Source: Patescibacteria group bacterium
GTDB lineage: Bacteria > Patescibacteria > Paceibacteria > UBA6257 > 2-01-FULL-56-20
Reading direction: 5' to 3'
Assembly (NCBI GenBank): GCA_024654525.1
Contig: JANLHI010000030.1
Location: 1-64,000 of the forward strand
DNA length: 64,000 bases
Shown here: positions 16,062-23,911 of the stretch, one piece after another
How the letters are laid out: every line of letters starts with the position of its first letter
How positions within the stretch are numbered: the stretch's first letter is position 1
Notes under the pieces: generated by a model
Seen by the model: only the letters and a program-made list of their open reading frames with translations
Database searches by the model: none
What the model was told of the DNA's origin: nothing
Translations under genes and position numbers: made by a program

Positions 16062-17588
16062 TCAGAATAACTTTCCAAAATTCTTGCTAATTTTATTCTC
16101 AAGACCATGCGCTTCTTCTGTGAGCTTCTCAAGCTCTGTATTTATCCCTCGTACAGTCGTTTCAAAATCGACGTCGCTTACGTTCTCATTATCTGCTGCG
16201 CCAACATATCGACCAGAATTTAAGGAATAACCAGCCGCGCGCACTTCTTCAAGGGCGGCTACCTTGCAAAGCCCCTTAATATCTGTGTATTTCTTTATAC
16301 CTTCTCCGCGATAGCTACGCACGATATCGGCTATTTGCTGTATCTGTTCCTCCGTCCAGTCGCGATGCGCGCGATCAATTTGATGGTAGATATTTCGCGC
16401 ATCAATGAAAAGAATTTTATCCTTGCGATCAGTTTTCTTTTTACCTTTGTCTAGGAACCACAAGGTAACTGGCAAGGTGACGTTGTAGAACATGTTTGAT
16501 CCTACGGCGACCATTACATCAACCACGCCATCATCAATCATTTTTGCGCGAATATCCTTTTCGCTGTGTCCGGCATCGCTTGCAGAGTTAGCCATAACAA
16601 AACCAGCACGACCAGTATTTTTTAATGCACTCAAGAAAATCTGAATCCAAAGAAAGTTTCCATTATCAGTGCGAGGCAAGCCATGCGGAAAGCGAGGATC
16701 ATCTTTAATGCGCTCCTTGTCGATACCATTCACGTTGAAAGGAGGATTCGCCATAGCGAAGTCAAACTTCCCAAGTGAACGATGTAGATCTTCGTAGTAG
16801 GTATTGCCTTGTTTGATATCACCGGATAGACCGTGAATCGCAAGGTTCATCTTTGCAATGCGAACCGTTTGGTCAGTTTTCTCTTGACCGTAGATAGATA
16901 CTTCACGCGCCGCTTTTAACTTCTTTCCTTTCTCAAAATGACGCTTGATGAACTCAACAGATTGCACAAACATACCACCGGATCCGCAGGCAGGATCGTA
17001 AATATATCCCTTGAACGGCTCAAGAATTTCGACGATCAGCTTAACAATAGAAGTCGGTGTGAAGAACTCACCACCGCCTGATCCGTCTGCGATGGCGAAC
17101 TTACCCAAGAAGTATTCATAAATAAGACCGAAGGCATCACCTTCAATCGTGTCCGGAATCTGATTGAAATTTTTGAGAAGTGAGATGATAGCTGAATTTT
17201 CCAGCAAGTTGTAATTCTTCGGTAGGATACCAGCAAGCTCTTTGTTTTCTCCTTCAATAGTTTTCATCGCATCATTTACTGCCTTACCCATGTTTGTACC
17301 TTCAGGAAGGGTTATGAGATGTGAGTAGTGAGCGCCTTCAGGAATATACAAAACGCCACGAGAGTGATAATCCTCGGGCGTGATAGGACGCTGGCGCTTG
17401 GATGTTGCTTTTGCACGCTCTGCCTCAAGATCCTTTTTAGCGGCGATAAATTTAACGTCGGCAAACTTCAAGAAGATAAGCCCCAAAACCGGTTCGGCAA
17501 ACTCATTCAAGCGAAGCGCAGAATTAGCGCGGAGATGATCCGCCGCTTCCCACAATCTACTCTCGAGTTGTTTGGTATCTGATGACAT
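16062..17588 (-). CDS. hsdM: Type I DNA methyltransferase subunit M
   Basis: 508 aa. N-terminal helical HsdM domain, then a gamma-class N6-adenine methyltransferase with the SAM site DPACGSGGMFV and the catalytic NPPF in FAMANPPFNV, flanked by GEFFTPTSIVKLIVE. The C-terminal coiled region (INTELEKLTEEAHGLENKI) binds HsdS. Starts 3 bp after the small HTH gene. With HsdS it methylates host DNA. Confidence 0.96.
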   Translation of the reverse strand: MSSDTKQLESRLWEAADHLRANSALRLNEFAEPVLGLIFLKFADVKFIAAKKDLEAERAKATSKRQRPITPEDYHSRGVLYIPEGAHYSHLITLPEGTNMGKAVNDAMKTIEGENKELAGILPKNYNLLENSAIISLLKNFNQIPDTIEGDAFGLIYEYFLGKFAIADGSGGGEFFTPTSIVKLIVEILEPFKGYIYDPACGSGGMFVQSVEFIKRHFEKGKKLKAAREVSIYGQEKTDQTVRIAKMNLAIHGLSGDIKQGNTYYEDLHRSLGKFDFAMANPPFNVNGIDKERIKDDPRFPHGLPRTDNGNFLWIQIFLSALKNTGRAGFVMANSASDAGHSEKDIRAKMIDDGVVDVMVAVGSNMFYNVTLPVTLWFLDKGKKKTDRKDKILFIDARNIYHQIDRAHRDWTEEQIQQIADIVRSYRGEGIKKYTDIKGLCKVAALEEVRAAGYSLNSGRYVGAADNENVSDVDFETTVRGINTELEKLTEEAHGLENKISKNFGKLF

Positions 17589-17591
17589 AAG

Positions 17592-17795
17592 TTATTTTTG
17601 GCTTTGTTTAAGAAATTTTAATATGTCTTCTTTCTTATAGCGTCTATCCCGCCGACTTCCAAAACGCATTGCTTTTAATATGCCACGGTTGTCCCACTTG
17701 CGGAGAGTATTAGGATGACAATTCAGAATCTCGCAGGCCTGTTGAAGCGTGAGAATATCGGGCATCTGTTTTATTTTAGGGCGCTGTTTTTTCAT
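17592..17795 (-). CDS. Small MerR/excisionase-type HTH protein
   Basis: 67-aa protein from the ATG at 17795 (an alternative Met begins PDILTLQ). It is almost entirely one MerR-like helix-turn-helix: TLQQACEILNCHPNTLRKWD, then RRDRRYKKEDILKFL as the wing and helix. It is the first gene of the hsd operon and only 3 bp from hsdM, so it may control the operon like a C protein, or be an excisionase for the recombinase encoded divergently 130 bp away. Confidence 0.8.
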   Translation of the reverse strand: MKKQRPKIKQMPDILTLQQACEILNCHPNTLRKWDNRGILKAMRFGSRRDRRYKKEDILKFLKQSQK

Positions 17796-17927
17796 AAAAG
17801 CATAACTTAACACAAGTTTACACGACAATTTAAGCATTGTAAAGAGCTTTTAAGGGGTTTTGGTTGCCTACGGGTTATCAACTACCCCGTCTGGACTCCC
17901 TAGCGGGTTTGCGTCATCTCTTAGGGT

Positions 17928-19265
17928 ATGACCAACCAAACTACAGGGCCGGTGGGAGCTGTGGCCCAAACACAAATCCAGCTTCCCATAAAGGTCAAAT
18001 ACGTGCTCTATGCGAGGAAAAGCACGGAAAGCGAGGAACAGCAGATCCTTTCCATAGACAGCCAGATCAAGGAGATGCTCCAGATGGCCGAACGTGACCA
18101 TCTGGAGGTGGTAGAGATCAAGAAAGAGTCGCACTCGGCAAAGGAAGCGGGGCAACGTCCAGTGTTCAATGAGATCGTCGATGAAATCAAAAGTGGCAAA
18201 TTCAACGGAATACTTACATGGGCGGCAGACCGTATATCGAGAAACGCCGGAGACCTCGGAAGAATCGTGGACCTCATGGACAGCGGAAAGTTGATTGAGA
18301 TACGCACCTACGGGCAGAAGTTCACCAACAGCCCGAACGAGAAGTTCCTCCTTATGATATTGGGCTCGCAGGCTAAGCTCGAGAACGACAATAAGGTGGT
18401 GAATGTGAAGCGCGGGTTAAGGGCGCGATGCGAGATGGGGCTATGGCCATGCACGGCACCGACGGGATACCTGAACAGCACGATTAAGGAGAAAAGCTGC
18501 CATGTAGAAATTGATCCCCACAGGGCTCCCATGATTAAGAAGATGTTTGAGAAAGTGGCCTACGAGAACATGAGCGGGCGACGGCTTCACGCATGGCTCA
18601 AGGACGAGGCTAAGTTCCGGGTAAGGAGTGGCAAGCCGCTCACGATCAGCAATATATACATCACTCTGCGAAATACTTTCTACTACGGCTCATTCGAATA
18701 TCCGAGAGGCGGTGGGCAGTGGTATGCCGGGAAGCATATGCCCATCATCACCAAGGAACTCTTCGACAAGGTGCAGGAGAAAATGGCTAACTATGCGGTG
18801 CGCGGGGAAACAAAGGAATTCGCCTTCACGAAACTCATGACCTGCGGACTATGCGGATCTGGTATCACGGCCGATGAGAAATTCAAGAAACAACAAAATG
18901 GCAATGTACACAGGTACGTCTACTACGGTTGCTGCCGGTTCCAGGATAAGAACTGCAAATCGGGATATATGCGAGAAGAAGATCTGATCGAGCAGCTCGC
19001 AAAGCTGATGGATAAAATTGACCTCGATGAGATCGGCATGAAGGAGCGGATTAAAATTGAAATCGAACGGCACAAGAAATTCCAGTCGGGACTTTTGGGG
19101 ATAAAGGAAAAGACGATCAAAGTCGGCGACATTGACGTGCGAAATTACGCGAAGTACGTGTTGCGAGACGGAACGATACTTGAGAAGCGAGAGTTGTTAT
19201 CTTGCCTGCGTAGTAAGGTGACGATGGCGGAGAGAGAAGTGAAGATTGCTCAAGCTAAGACTTAA
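17928..19265 (+). CDS. Large serine recombinase
   Basis: 445 aa. N-terminal resolvase domain begins at about residue 24 (VLYARKSTESEEQQILSIDS, nucleophile Ser32) with the conserved AADRISRN; a recombinase domain (about 170-270) and a zinc ribbon (CGLCGSG, later YGCCRFQDKNCKSGY) follow, then a coiled tail. Enzymes of this class integrate and excise mobile elements or invert DNA. It lies between the hsd operon and a two-gene nuclease-like module. The att sites are not visible; the 90-bp divergent gap is a candidate for one. Confidence 0.92.
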   Translation: MTNQTTGPVGAVAQTQIQLPIKVKYVLYARKSTESEEQQILSIDSQIKEMLQMAERDHLEVVEIKKESHSAKEAGQRPVFNEIVDEIKSGKFNGILTWAADRISRNAGDLGRIVDLMDSGKLIEIRTYGQKFTNSPNEKFLLMILGSQAKLENDNKVVNVKRGLRARCEMGLWPCTAPTGYLNSTIKEKSCHVEIDPHRAPMIKKMFEKVAYENMSGRRLHAWLKDEAKFRVRSGKPLTISNIYITLRNTFYYGSFEYPRGGGQWYAGKHMPIITKELFDKVQEKMANYAVRGETKEFAFTKLMTCGLCGSGITADEKFKKQQNGNVHRYVYYGCCRFQDKNCKSGYMREEDLIEQLAKLMDKIDLDEIGMKERIKIEIERHKKFQSGLLGIKEKTIKVGDIDVRNYAKYVLRDGTILEKRELLSCLRSKVTMAEREVKIAQAKT

Positions 19266-19355
19266 AAAGGCTTTGCCTGCATTTATCAAATCGACATCTT
19301 CGAGTTTTACATATTGGATCAGTGTGACTTACAATAACGAAAACAAGAAATACTC

Positions 19356-20060
19356 ATGTACATTAAAAATATCAACAAAAGGCAATTTATTTGCTTCACT
19401 CAAAACGAGTTATCTTCGCTTTATAAAGCAGCAAAGTTAAAGCAACTTATGCAGGAAATGAGCGCGAGAGGTGTCACATTGAAAGACTTGGCGGGCAATC
19501 ACTCTAGGATGGAGGAAATCGCTAACATGGTTGGCGACCGAGGGGCGGCAGACCGAGACGAACACGAGATTTTCGCTGGTCTCTTTGTGTTCGCCCAATT
19601 TTATGGAAATGATAGTGAAATATGCTTCGAGCTGCAGGACTCATTCAGTCCACAAAGAGATAGGATTGTATCTCTGGCCGATCTGATTAATCTAAGGAAA
19701 ACAGACACTGAATCCGATTTTATGATTAAGGCAGAAGATGGATTTAGAGATTTTCAGTTGAAGCGTTATCGTGGCCCGCTTCAAACGCAGGCGATCCTCG
19801 ATTTCATTATTGGAGTGGTGCGACACTATGGAAATAATTTAGGCGACACGAATTTGCTTATACAGCTTCAGTCTCCGTCTTACACCCACATGGACGCCGA
19901 CTTTCACGATTTGCACAACCAGATAGCATCGATCGGTTTTCCTTTCTTGGGGCAAGTTCTAGTTTCTTACAACGACAACAATAAAAGCCAGGCAATTATT
20001 CAAGTACATCCCAAATTGACGAAAACAGAAATCCCGTTATTACTCCCAAGCCAACGATGA
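19356..20060 (+). CDS. Unknown protein, possible PD-(D/E)xK-like nuclease
   Basis: 234 aa, no family recognised. The middle reads SDFMIKAEDGFRDFQLKRYR: Asp121 followed 13 residues later by Gln134-x-Lys136 resembles the D...(E/Q)xK core of restriction-endonuclease-like folds, with a following helix (AILDFIIGVVRHYG). The assignment is tentative. The first 35 residues are basic and may be non-native; an internal Met could be the start. It overlaps the next gene by ATGA, so the two are coupled and probably act together. Located right after a serine recombinase in an accessory region. Confidence 0.65.
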   Translation: MYIKNINKRQFICFTQNELSSLYKAAKLKQLMQEMSARGVTLKDLAGNHSRMEEIANMVGDRGAADRDEHEIFAGLFVFAQFYGNDSEICFELQDSFSPQRDRIVSLADLINLRKTDTESDFMIKAEDGFRDFQLKRYRGPLQTQAILDFIIGVVRHYGNNLGDTNLLIQLQSPSYTHMDADFHDLHNQIASIGFPFLGQVLVSYNDNNKSQAIIQVHPKLTKTEIPLLLPSQR

Positions 20061-20797
20061 CTTGTAAACTTTGCCTACAGGATAAACAGCTCCTGAAAAA
20101 ATCTCATATTATTCCGAACTTTATGTACGGCGACCTTTTCGACGGCGATCATAGTCTGTTCAAAGTTCGCCTTTCTGATTGGAGTAAGCAGAAGCTTCAG
20201 ACAGGGGAATACGAGGCGAATATCCTTTGTGCTAATTGTGATAACAAGCTTATTGGTGGATTAGAAAATTATGCCTGCCAGGTACTCTATGGAGGGAAAA
20301 TTAATGGCGTAGAAATGCGCAATGAGATAAACCAAAATGGTGTCGAGTTCACTTATGCAAAAGGCATAGACTATAAAAAGTTTAAGCTATTCCTTTTATC
20401 ATTAGTGTGGCGGTGCAGTATCTCGAAAAGAGTTTTTTACAAGCAAGTTGAACTGGGACAAAAGCACGAAGAAACGATAAGGGCGATGATCTACGGTGGC
20501 GATCCAGGAAAACAAATGGATTATCCATGCTTTATTAGTTCCTATCGAAAACACAACGAATTGCCAGCGAAAGTAATAAGCCAGCCGACTAAATTTCGCC
20601 ATGACGGTGGCGTTGCTTATTCGATTATCCTCGGAGGTATTGTCTATATGTATTACATTTCGAAGCACTCTGTCCCACAGGTAATATCCGAAACGGTCAT
20701 CAATGAGCACGGCGAACTGAAAATTGTGCATATGCCACTTGACCAAGCAAAAAATCTTCTGAACCACTACACACAACATAGGGTTTTCCCCGTTTAG
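20057..20797 (+). CDS. HNH-like zinc-binding protein of unknown function
   Basis: 246 aa. The N terminus has two CxxC knuckles (Cys3/Cys6 and Cys58/Cys61) with SHIIP (16-20) between them and CDNKLIGGLE after the second. This is the layout of a treble-clef HNH nuclease (CxxC...H...CxxCN), though the third catalytic residue is uncertain. The remaining 170 residues are alpha/beta and unassigned. Start codon overlaps the stop of the preceding gene. Proteins of this appearance occur in defence islands, but I know no named system with this pair. Confidence 0.7.
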   Translation: MTCKLCLQDKQLLKKSHIIPNFMYGDLFDGDHSLFKVRLSDWSKQKLQTGEYEANILCANCDNKLIGGLENYACQVLYGGKINGVEMRNEINQNGVEFTYAKGIDYKKFKLFLLSLVWRCSISKRVFYKQVELGQKHEETIRAMIYGGDPGKQMDYPCFISSYRKHNELPAKVISQPTKFRHDGGVAYSIILGGIVYMYYISKHSVPQVISETVINEHGELKIVHMPLDQAKNLLNHYTQHRVFPV

Positions 20798-20838
20798 GCA
20801 AAAACCAGTCAATAGATTGATCGGTTATGGAAACACGG

Positions 20839-20873
20839 GAGACCGGGCTTTCCAAGCCCGCTCGGTCGGTCTC
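20839..20873. repeat. Nested inverted repeat after the HNH-like gene
   Basis: GAGACC/GGTCTC outer arms enclose a GGGCTT/AAGCCC stem. It lies between the HNH-like gene and tRNA-Arg. Without a T tract it is a weak terminator and may be an interspersed palindromic repeat. Confidence 0.5.
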
Positions 20874-20882
20874 ACATGCCTG

Positions 20883-20954
20883 TGCCCTCGAGAGGAATCG
20901 AACCTCTATCTTCACGTTAGGAGTGTGAAGCTCTATCCATTGAGCTACGAGGGC
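20883..20954 (-). tRNA. tRNA-Arg(CCU)
   Basis: Acceptor GCCCTCG/CGAGGGC, D arm GCTC/GAGC, anticodon loop CTCCTAA (CCU), T arm AGAGG/CCTCT, discriminator A. The last anticodon-stem pair (31-39) is an A-C mismatch. Confidence 0.92.
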
Positions 20955-21068
20955 ATATATAGCGTACTTATTCAATTTATCATTGCAGAAAGTTCTTTAT
21001 GAAGCAAACCACCTTTCTTTAATGAATGTATTACAATATAGAAGAACGTATTTACTCTATCCGAATAT

Positions 21069-21287
21069 ATGCGACACCATCTTCAAAAATTTCACGATCG
21101 TATTTCCGAGAAGTATCCGCGGTTTAAGTTCGCAATAGGAATCTTTTTTATACTCTTTGGATTGCTTGCATTAGTCACGCCACTCACGCCCGGATCATGG
21201 CTTGCGCTTGTGGGGCTTGAGCTTATTGGCATCCGCGTACTCACGGGGAAGTGGTGGGGAAAATTCTTTTCAAAATCTAAAAAATAA
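21069..21287 (+). CDS. PGPGW-like small membrane protein
   Basis: 72 aa with a positively charged N terminus (HDRISEKYPRFK) and two closely spaced hydrophobic helices (about 20-36, 43-55) separated by TPLTPGSWLA, the variant of the PGPGW motif typical of this small inner-membrane family. Molecular role is unknown. A single gene facing the convergent short-chain dehydrogenase. Confidence 0.7.
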   Translation: MRHHLQKFHDRISEKYPRFKFAIGIFFILFGLLALVTPLTPGSWLALVGLELIGIRVLTGKWWGKFFSKSKK

Positions 21288-21298
21288 AACAGGGGAGT

Positions 21299-21988
21299 CT
21301 ATGCGTTTGGTCTTTTGAGTACTAAATCCATTTCGGGGGAATCTGATTGCAGGTTCTCGATTACTTTTTTTGCAACGGGCATAACTTCCATGTATTCGCG
21401 AAAATCTGCGGGATATTCCTCTTTATATATTTCCGTTTGCATACCACCGGGGAACACACCGTAGACTTGTATATTCGAGTTTTTCAGTTCTTTGCGAATT
21501 GATTCGGTCAAGCTCCTCACTGCAAATTTTGAAGACGAGTATGCGGCGATGCCCGGTTTTCCTTCAAGTCCGGCAGTAGAATTGATATTGATAATTACGC
21601 CTTTCCCTTTTTCTTTCATATAAGAGAGAGCAACCTGACAGCCATACACATATCCAAAGAAATTAACCGCAAACAAGTGATGCATTTTTTCAATATCAAT
21701 ATCTTCCACAAGGCTTGGTGCAATTTGAACACCGGCGTTGTTAATCCATATATCAATCGTGTGATATTTCTCAAAAACATATTTAGCGAATTCTCTCGTC
21801 TCATTTATAGAAGTAGCATTTGCCACAAAAGAATCACAGGATAATTTTTTCGCTGTATTTTGAAGTGCTGTTGCGTCATGACCGCTAATCACCACGTGAG
21901 CTCCGGAAGCAATACAAAGTTCCGCAAGTGCTTTGCCGAACCCTCGACTTCCGCCGGTTATAACAATGACTTTTTCTTTTAAATCCAT
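21299..21988 (-). CDS. Short-chain dehydrogenase/reductase
   Basis: 229-aa classical SDR. The Rossmann nucleotide motif is TGGSRGFGKA (TGxxxGxG), the structural NNAG is present (INNAGVQIA), and the active site has Ser in INSTAGLEG and Tyr-x3-Lys in YSSSKFA. It oxidises or reduces an alcohol or ketone with NAD(P); the substrate cannot be read from sequence. Length is at the short end but complete. Convergent with the PGPGW gene. Confidence 0.88.
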   Translation of the reverse strand: MDLKEKVIVITGGSRGFGKALAELCIASGAHVVISGHDATALQNTAKKLSCDSFVANATSINETREFAKYVFEKYHTIDIWINNAGVQIAPSLVEDIDIEKMHHLFAVNFFGYVYGCQVALSYMKEKGKGVIININSTAGLEGKPGIAAYSSSKFAVRSLTESIRKELKNSNIQVYGVFPGGMQTEIYKEEYPADFREYMEVMPVAKKVIENLQSDSPEMDLVLKRPNA

Positions 21989-22028
21989 AATGTGAGATAT
22001 AGTGTTTCCTGTGGTGATGATGTCTTGA

Positions 22029-22112
22029 AATTAGAACCGACTTCGGCTCGCCGAAGCTTCGTTCCGGCGTACTTTATCTCGTCGTAGCCGAGCTATAGCG
22101 AGACGAAGGTAG
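22029..22112. repeat. GC-rich palindromic interspersed repeat
   Basis: The stretch contains GAAxCxTCGGCTCGCCGAAGC and CGTCGTAGCCGAGCTATAGCG blocks that fold into overlapping hairpins. It looks like a REP-type intergenic element and resembles in style, though not in detail, the elements at 34.8 and 35.2 kb. Confidence 0.45.
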
Positions 22113-22118
22113 TATTCA

Positions 22119-22298
22119 TTATACAAAAGAACCTTTTTTAAAACCAATCCTGACGAGGAAATCTGAACTGCACCCCGCCTCTTTTTTCTGGGGGAATGGT
22201 GATGCGTCGTTAGAATCCATTAGAAGAAGAACATAAGGATTTTTATGTTTTTCTTCCCAAATTTTTTGCTGATCAGAATGTGAAATTATGTTTTGCAT
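22119..22298 (-). pseudogene. Remnant of a SAM methyltransferase N terminus
   Basis: A 59-codon minus-strand frame opens MQNIISHSDQQKIWEEKHKN and continues VLLLMDSNDAS, which resembles the N-terminal segment of a class I SAM-dependent methyltransferase family (WxxEHxxPxxLxxMxSxxxS). The SAM-binding domain is missing; the frame runs into the palindromic repeat and stops. Lies 22 bp after the amidotransferase stop codon. Probably a truncated gene. Confidence 0.45.
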
Positions 22299-22320
22299 AT
22301 CTGATGAAATCGTTTCTTTT

Positions 22321-23028
22321 CTATTTTTGCTCAGCTATTTTATCCAAAAAATTAAATAGGAGATTATTCATTTCAGCGTAATTATGGCTTCGTAATTGTT
22401 CAGCGGTTTCAATATACGGCAAACCTTTATGACCCTCTAATTCGTGCGTATTATTTTCTATCATTCCTTCAATCGCTTCTGGCGTAAATTCAAAATGACA
22501 TTGGAAGCCATATATTTTTGGAGCATAACGAATTATTTGTCGCGGGCATCCTTCGCTAGTGGCTAAAATTTTTGATTCTGGAGTAAGCCCCGGCATATCC
22601 CCATGCCAATGACCAACCAAAAATTTTTCAGGAAATTTTCCAATTATCGGGTCTTGCTTTCCGTCTTCTGTAAGCGTTATCGGAAAAACACCAATTTCTC
22701 GGTTTGGGCTATGTCCGAATTTTCCGCCAAGAGCTTCACCAATAAGTTGTGCGCCAAGACAAACACCAAGCAAAATTTTATTTTGGTTGATAGCTTTTTT
22801 AATAAACTCAATTTCCTTTTTTGCGTCATAATGTGGGCACTCTTCTAAAGTCGTTGCGGGAGATTGTGGCCCACCCATAACCACTAAAAAATCAAAATTA
22901 CATTTTTCGGGGAAAGTGCCTCCAAGATATTGTCTGGTGTAAGTTATGTCGAGCCCTTTTTTCTTTGCCCATATTTCTGTGGCCGCAGGAGATTCAAAAC
23001 TTTCATGCATTATAATATGTATTTTCAT
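22321..23028 (-). CDS. Class I glutamine amidotransferase-like protein (GMP synthase-like)
   Basis: 235 aa, single class I glutamine amidotransferase domain. The nucleophile elbow is LGVCLGAQLIG with Cys about 92; the His and Glu of the triad are in GFQCHFEFTPE. Such stand-alone domains act on gamma-glutamyl compounds or as unknown amidases; there is no synthetase partner here. The small ORF immediately upstream (12 bp) may be co-transcribed. Confidence 0.87.
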   Translation of the reverse strand: MKIHIIMHESFESPAATEIWAKKKGLDITYTRQYLGGTFPEKCNFDFLVVMGGPQSPATTLEECPHYDAKKEIEFIKKAINQNKILLGVCLGAQLIGEALGGKFGHSPNREIGVFPITLTEDGKQDPIIGKFPEKFLVGHWHGDMPGLTPESKILATSEGCPRQIIRYAPKIYGFQCHFEFTPEAIEGMIENNTHELEGHKGLPYIETAEQLRSHNYAEMNNLLFNFLDKIAEQK

Positions 23029-23039
23029 ATATTCATAAA

Positions 23040-23201
23040 TTATTTCAGAAGTTCCTCCATTGGAACGCCTAACGACTTGGCGATTTTTATGGACCGATTT
23101 ATTAGTTTTAAAATGTCTTCTCTCACCTTAACATTAATCAAACGAACATCTTTGGTTTTCTCATAAAGTTTATCCAAATAAGAGCTAATTTCGGGTTGCA
23201 T
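23040..23201 (-). CDS. 53-aa small protein of unknown function
   Basis: A 53-codon minus-strand frame ending 12 bp before the amidotransferase start. The peptide is helical and charged (YLDKLYEKTKDVRLINVKVR, then a second helix ending SLGVPMEELLK), coding-like in composition, and has no cysteine or membrane segment. No family recognised. The tight spacing argues for a real leader gene of the amidotransferase operon. Confidence 0.45.
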   Translation of the reverse strand: MQPEISSYLDKLYEKTKDVRLINVKVREDILKLINRSIKIAKSLGVPMEELLK

Positions 23202-23260
23202 TGTATTTAAAGATCTGGGGCGGTTATGTCTCTCAAGTGGGTGCTTAATCGTACGATTAA

Positions 23261-23511
23261 CTACAAAAAATAATTCTTTAACATCTTCTTAATAGTTCTA
23301 AATCCCCAGCCGCTCTTAAGATATTCTTCTCGTGATTTGGCATCCCTCATATTCAAAACGCTTCATAGAATATCAGTTCGTAGGGGCGAAACGGTTTTGT
23401 CGCCTGACTTTTGCCGCTGTTGTGTTCGGCAACTCGTTTCTCAAGGTCGGCTGTATATCCAATATATAAACTTTGGTTTTTCTTACTCTGCAAAATGTAA
23501 ACGTAATACAT
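23261..23511 (-). pseudogene. Frameshifted GIY-YIG endonuclease
   Basis: From ATG at 23511 the frame reads MYYVYILQSKKNQSLYIGYT, the GIY-YIG (YVYIL...YIGYT) core with the downstream EHNSGKS, but stops after FYEAF. A one-base shift at the TTTT run (about 23353-23356) restores the family's C terminus: NMRDAKSREEYLKSGWGF then RTIKKMLKN, ending at 23261. Either a true pseudogene, programmed slippage, or a homopolymer sequencing error. Intact size would be about 83 aa, normal for the small UvrC-like GIY-YIG family. Confidence 0.8.
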
Positions 23512-23526
23512 TTTTTGTGTTATGGC

Positions 23527-23597
23527 GGGACGTAATAATTTCTTCGAAATTAAACGTCCCAGCAACGTAAAATTTGCCGTGCAAATTTGTACGTTGC
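23527..23597. repeat. Tandem hairpins abutting tRNA-Ser(CGA)
   Basis: Two adjacent long hairpins: GGGACGT (23527-23533)/ACGTCCC (23554-23560) with an inner AATTT/AAATT stem, and GCAACGTA (23562-23569)/TACGTTGC (23590-23597) with an inner AAATTTG stem. The second ends exactly at the tRNA 3' end. They may serve as tRNA terminator and processing structure. Confidence 0.6.
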
Positions 23598-23683
23598 GGA
23601 GGGGGTGAGATTCGAACTCACGATACCCTTTCGAGTATACCGCATTTCGAGTGCGGCGCCTTCGGCCACTCAGCCACCCCTCC
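23597..23683 (-). tRNA. tRNA-Ser(CGA)
   Basis: Acceptor GGAGGGG/CCCCTCC, G73, anticodon stem CCGCA/TGCGG with loop CTCGAAA (CGA), long variable arm TACTCGAAAGGGTA. No encoded CCA. Confidence 0.95.
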
Positions 23684-23784
23684 ATTGTCTCGCCAAAACT
23701 TTAGTGCAGGCGGACTCACTCGCTATTCTATGCACAAATGACAAGAAAATAAAGTCACGCGGTATTATTTTAAGGTTATAGTCA

Positions 23785-23812
23785 TTGTAGTTGTTGCACA
23801 GTTTGATACAAT
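23785..23812 (+). promoter_or_regulatory. Putative promoter of the pilus operon
   Basis: TTGTAG (23785-23790), 16-bp spacer, TACAAT (23807-23812), about 100 bp before the pilB start. The only sigma70-like pair in the gap. Confidence 0.45.
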
Positions 23813-23911
23813 TTTATGTAGTGGCAACGTATAAACTTACTTAAGAGACGAAGAATTCCTTGTTTAAATTTTATTTTTCAAGTTATTGCGTGAGATAAAC
23901 TTTTTATATTT

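Noticed and set aside
20883..20954. tRNA-Arg as the attachment site of the RM/recombinase island
   Set aside because: No duplicate of its 3' end was found at the other edge, and large serine recombinases rarely use tRNAs.
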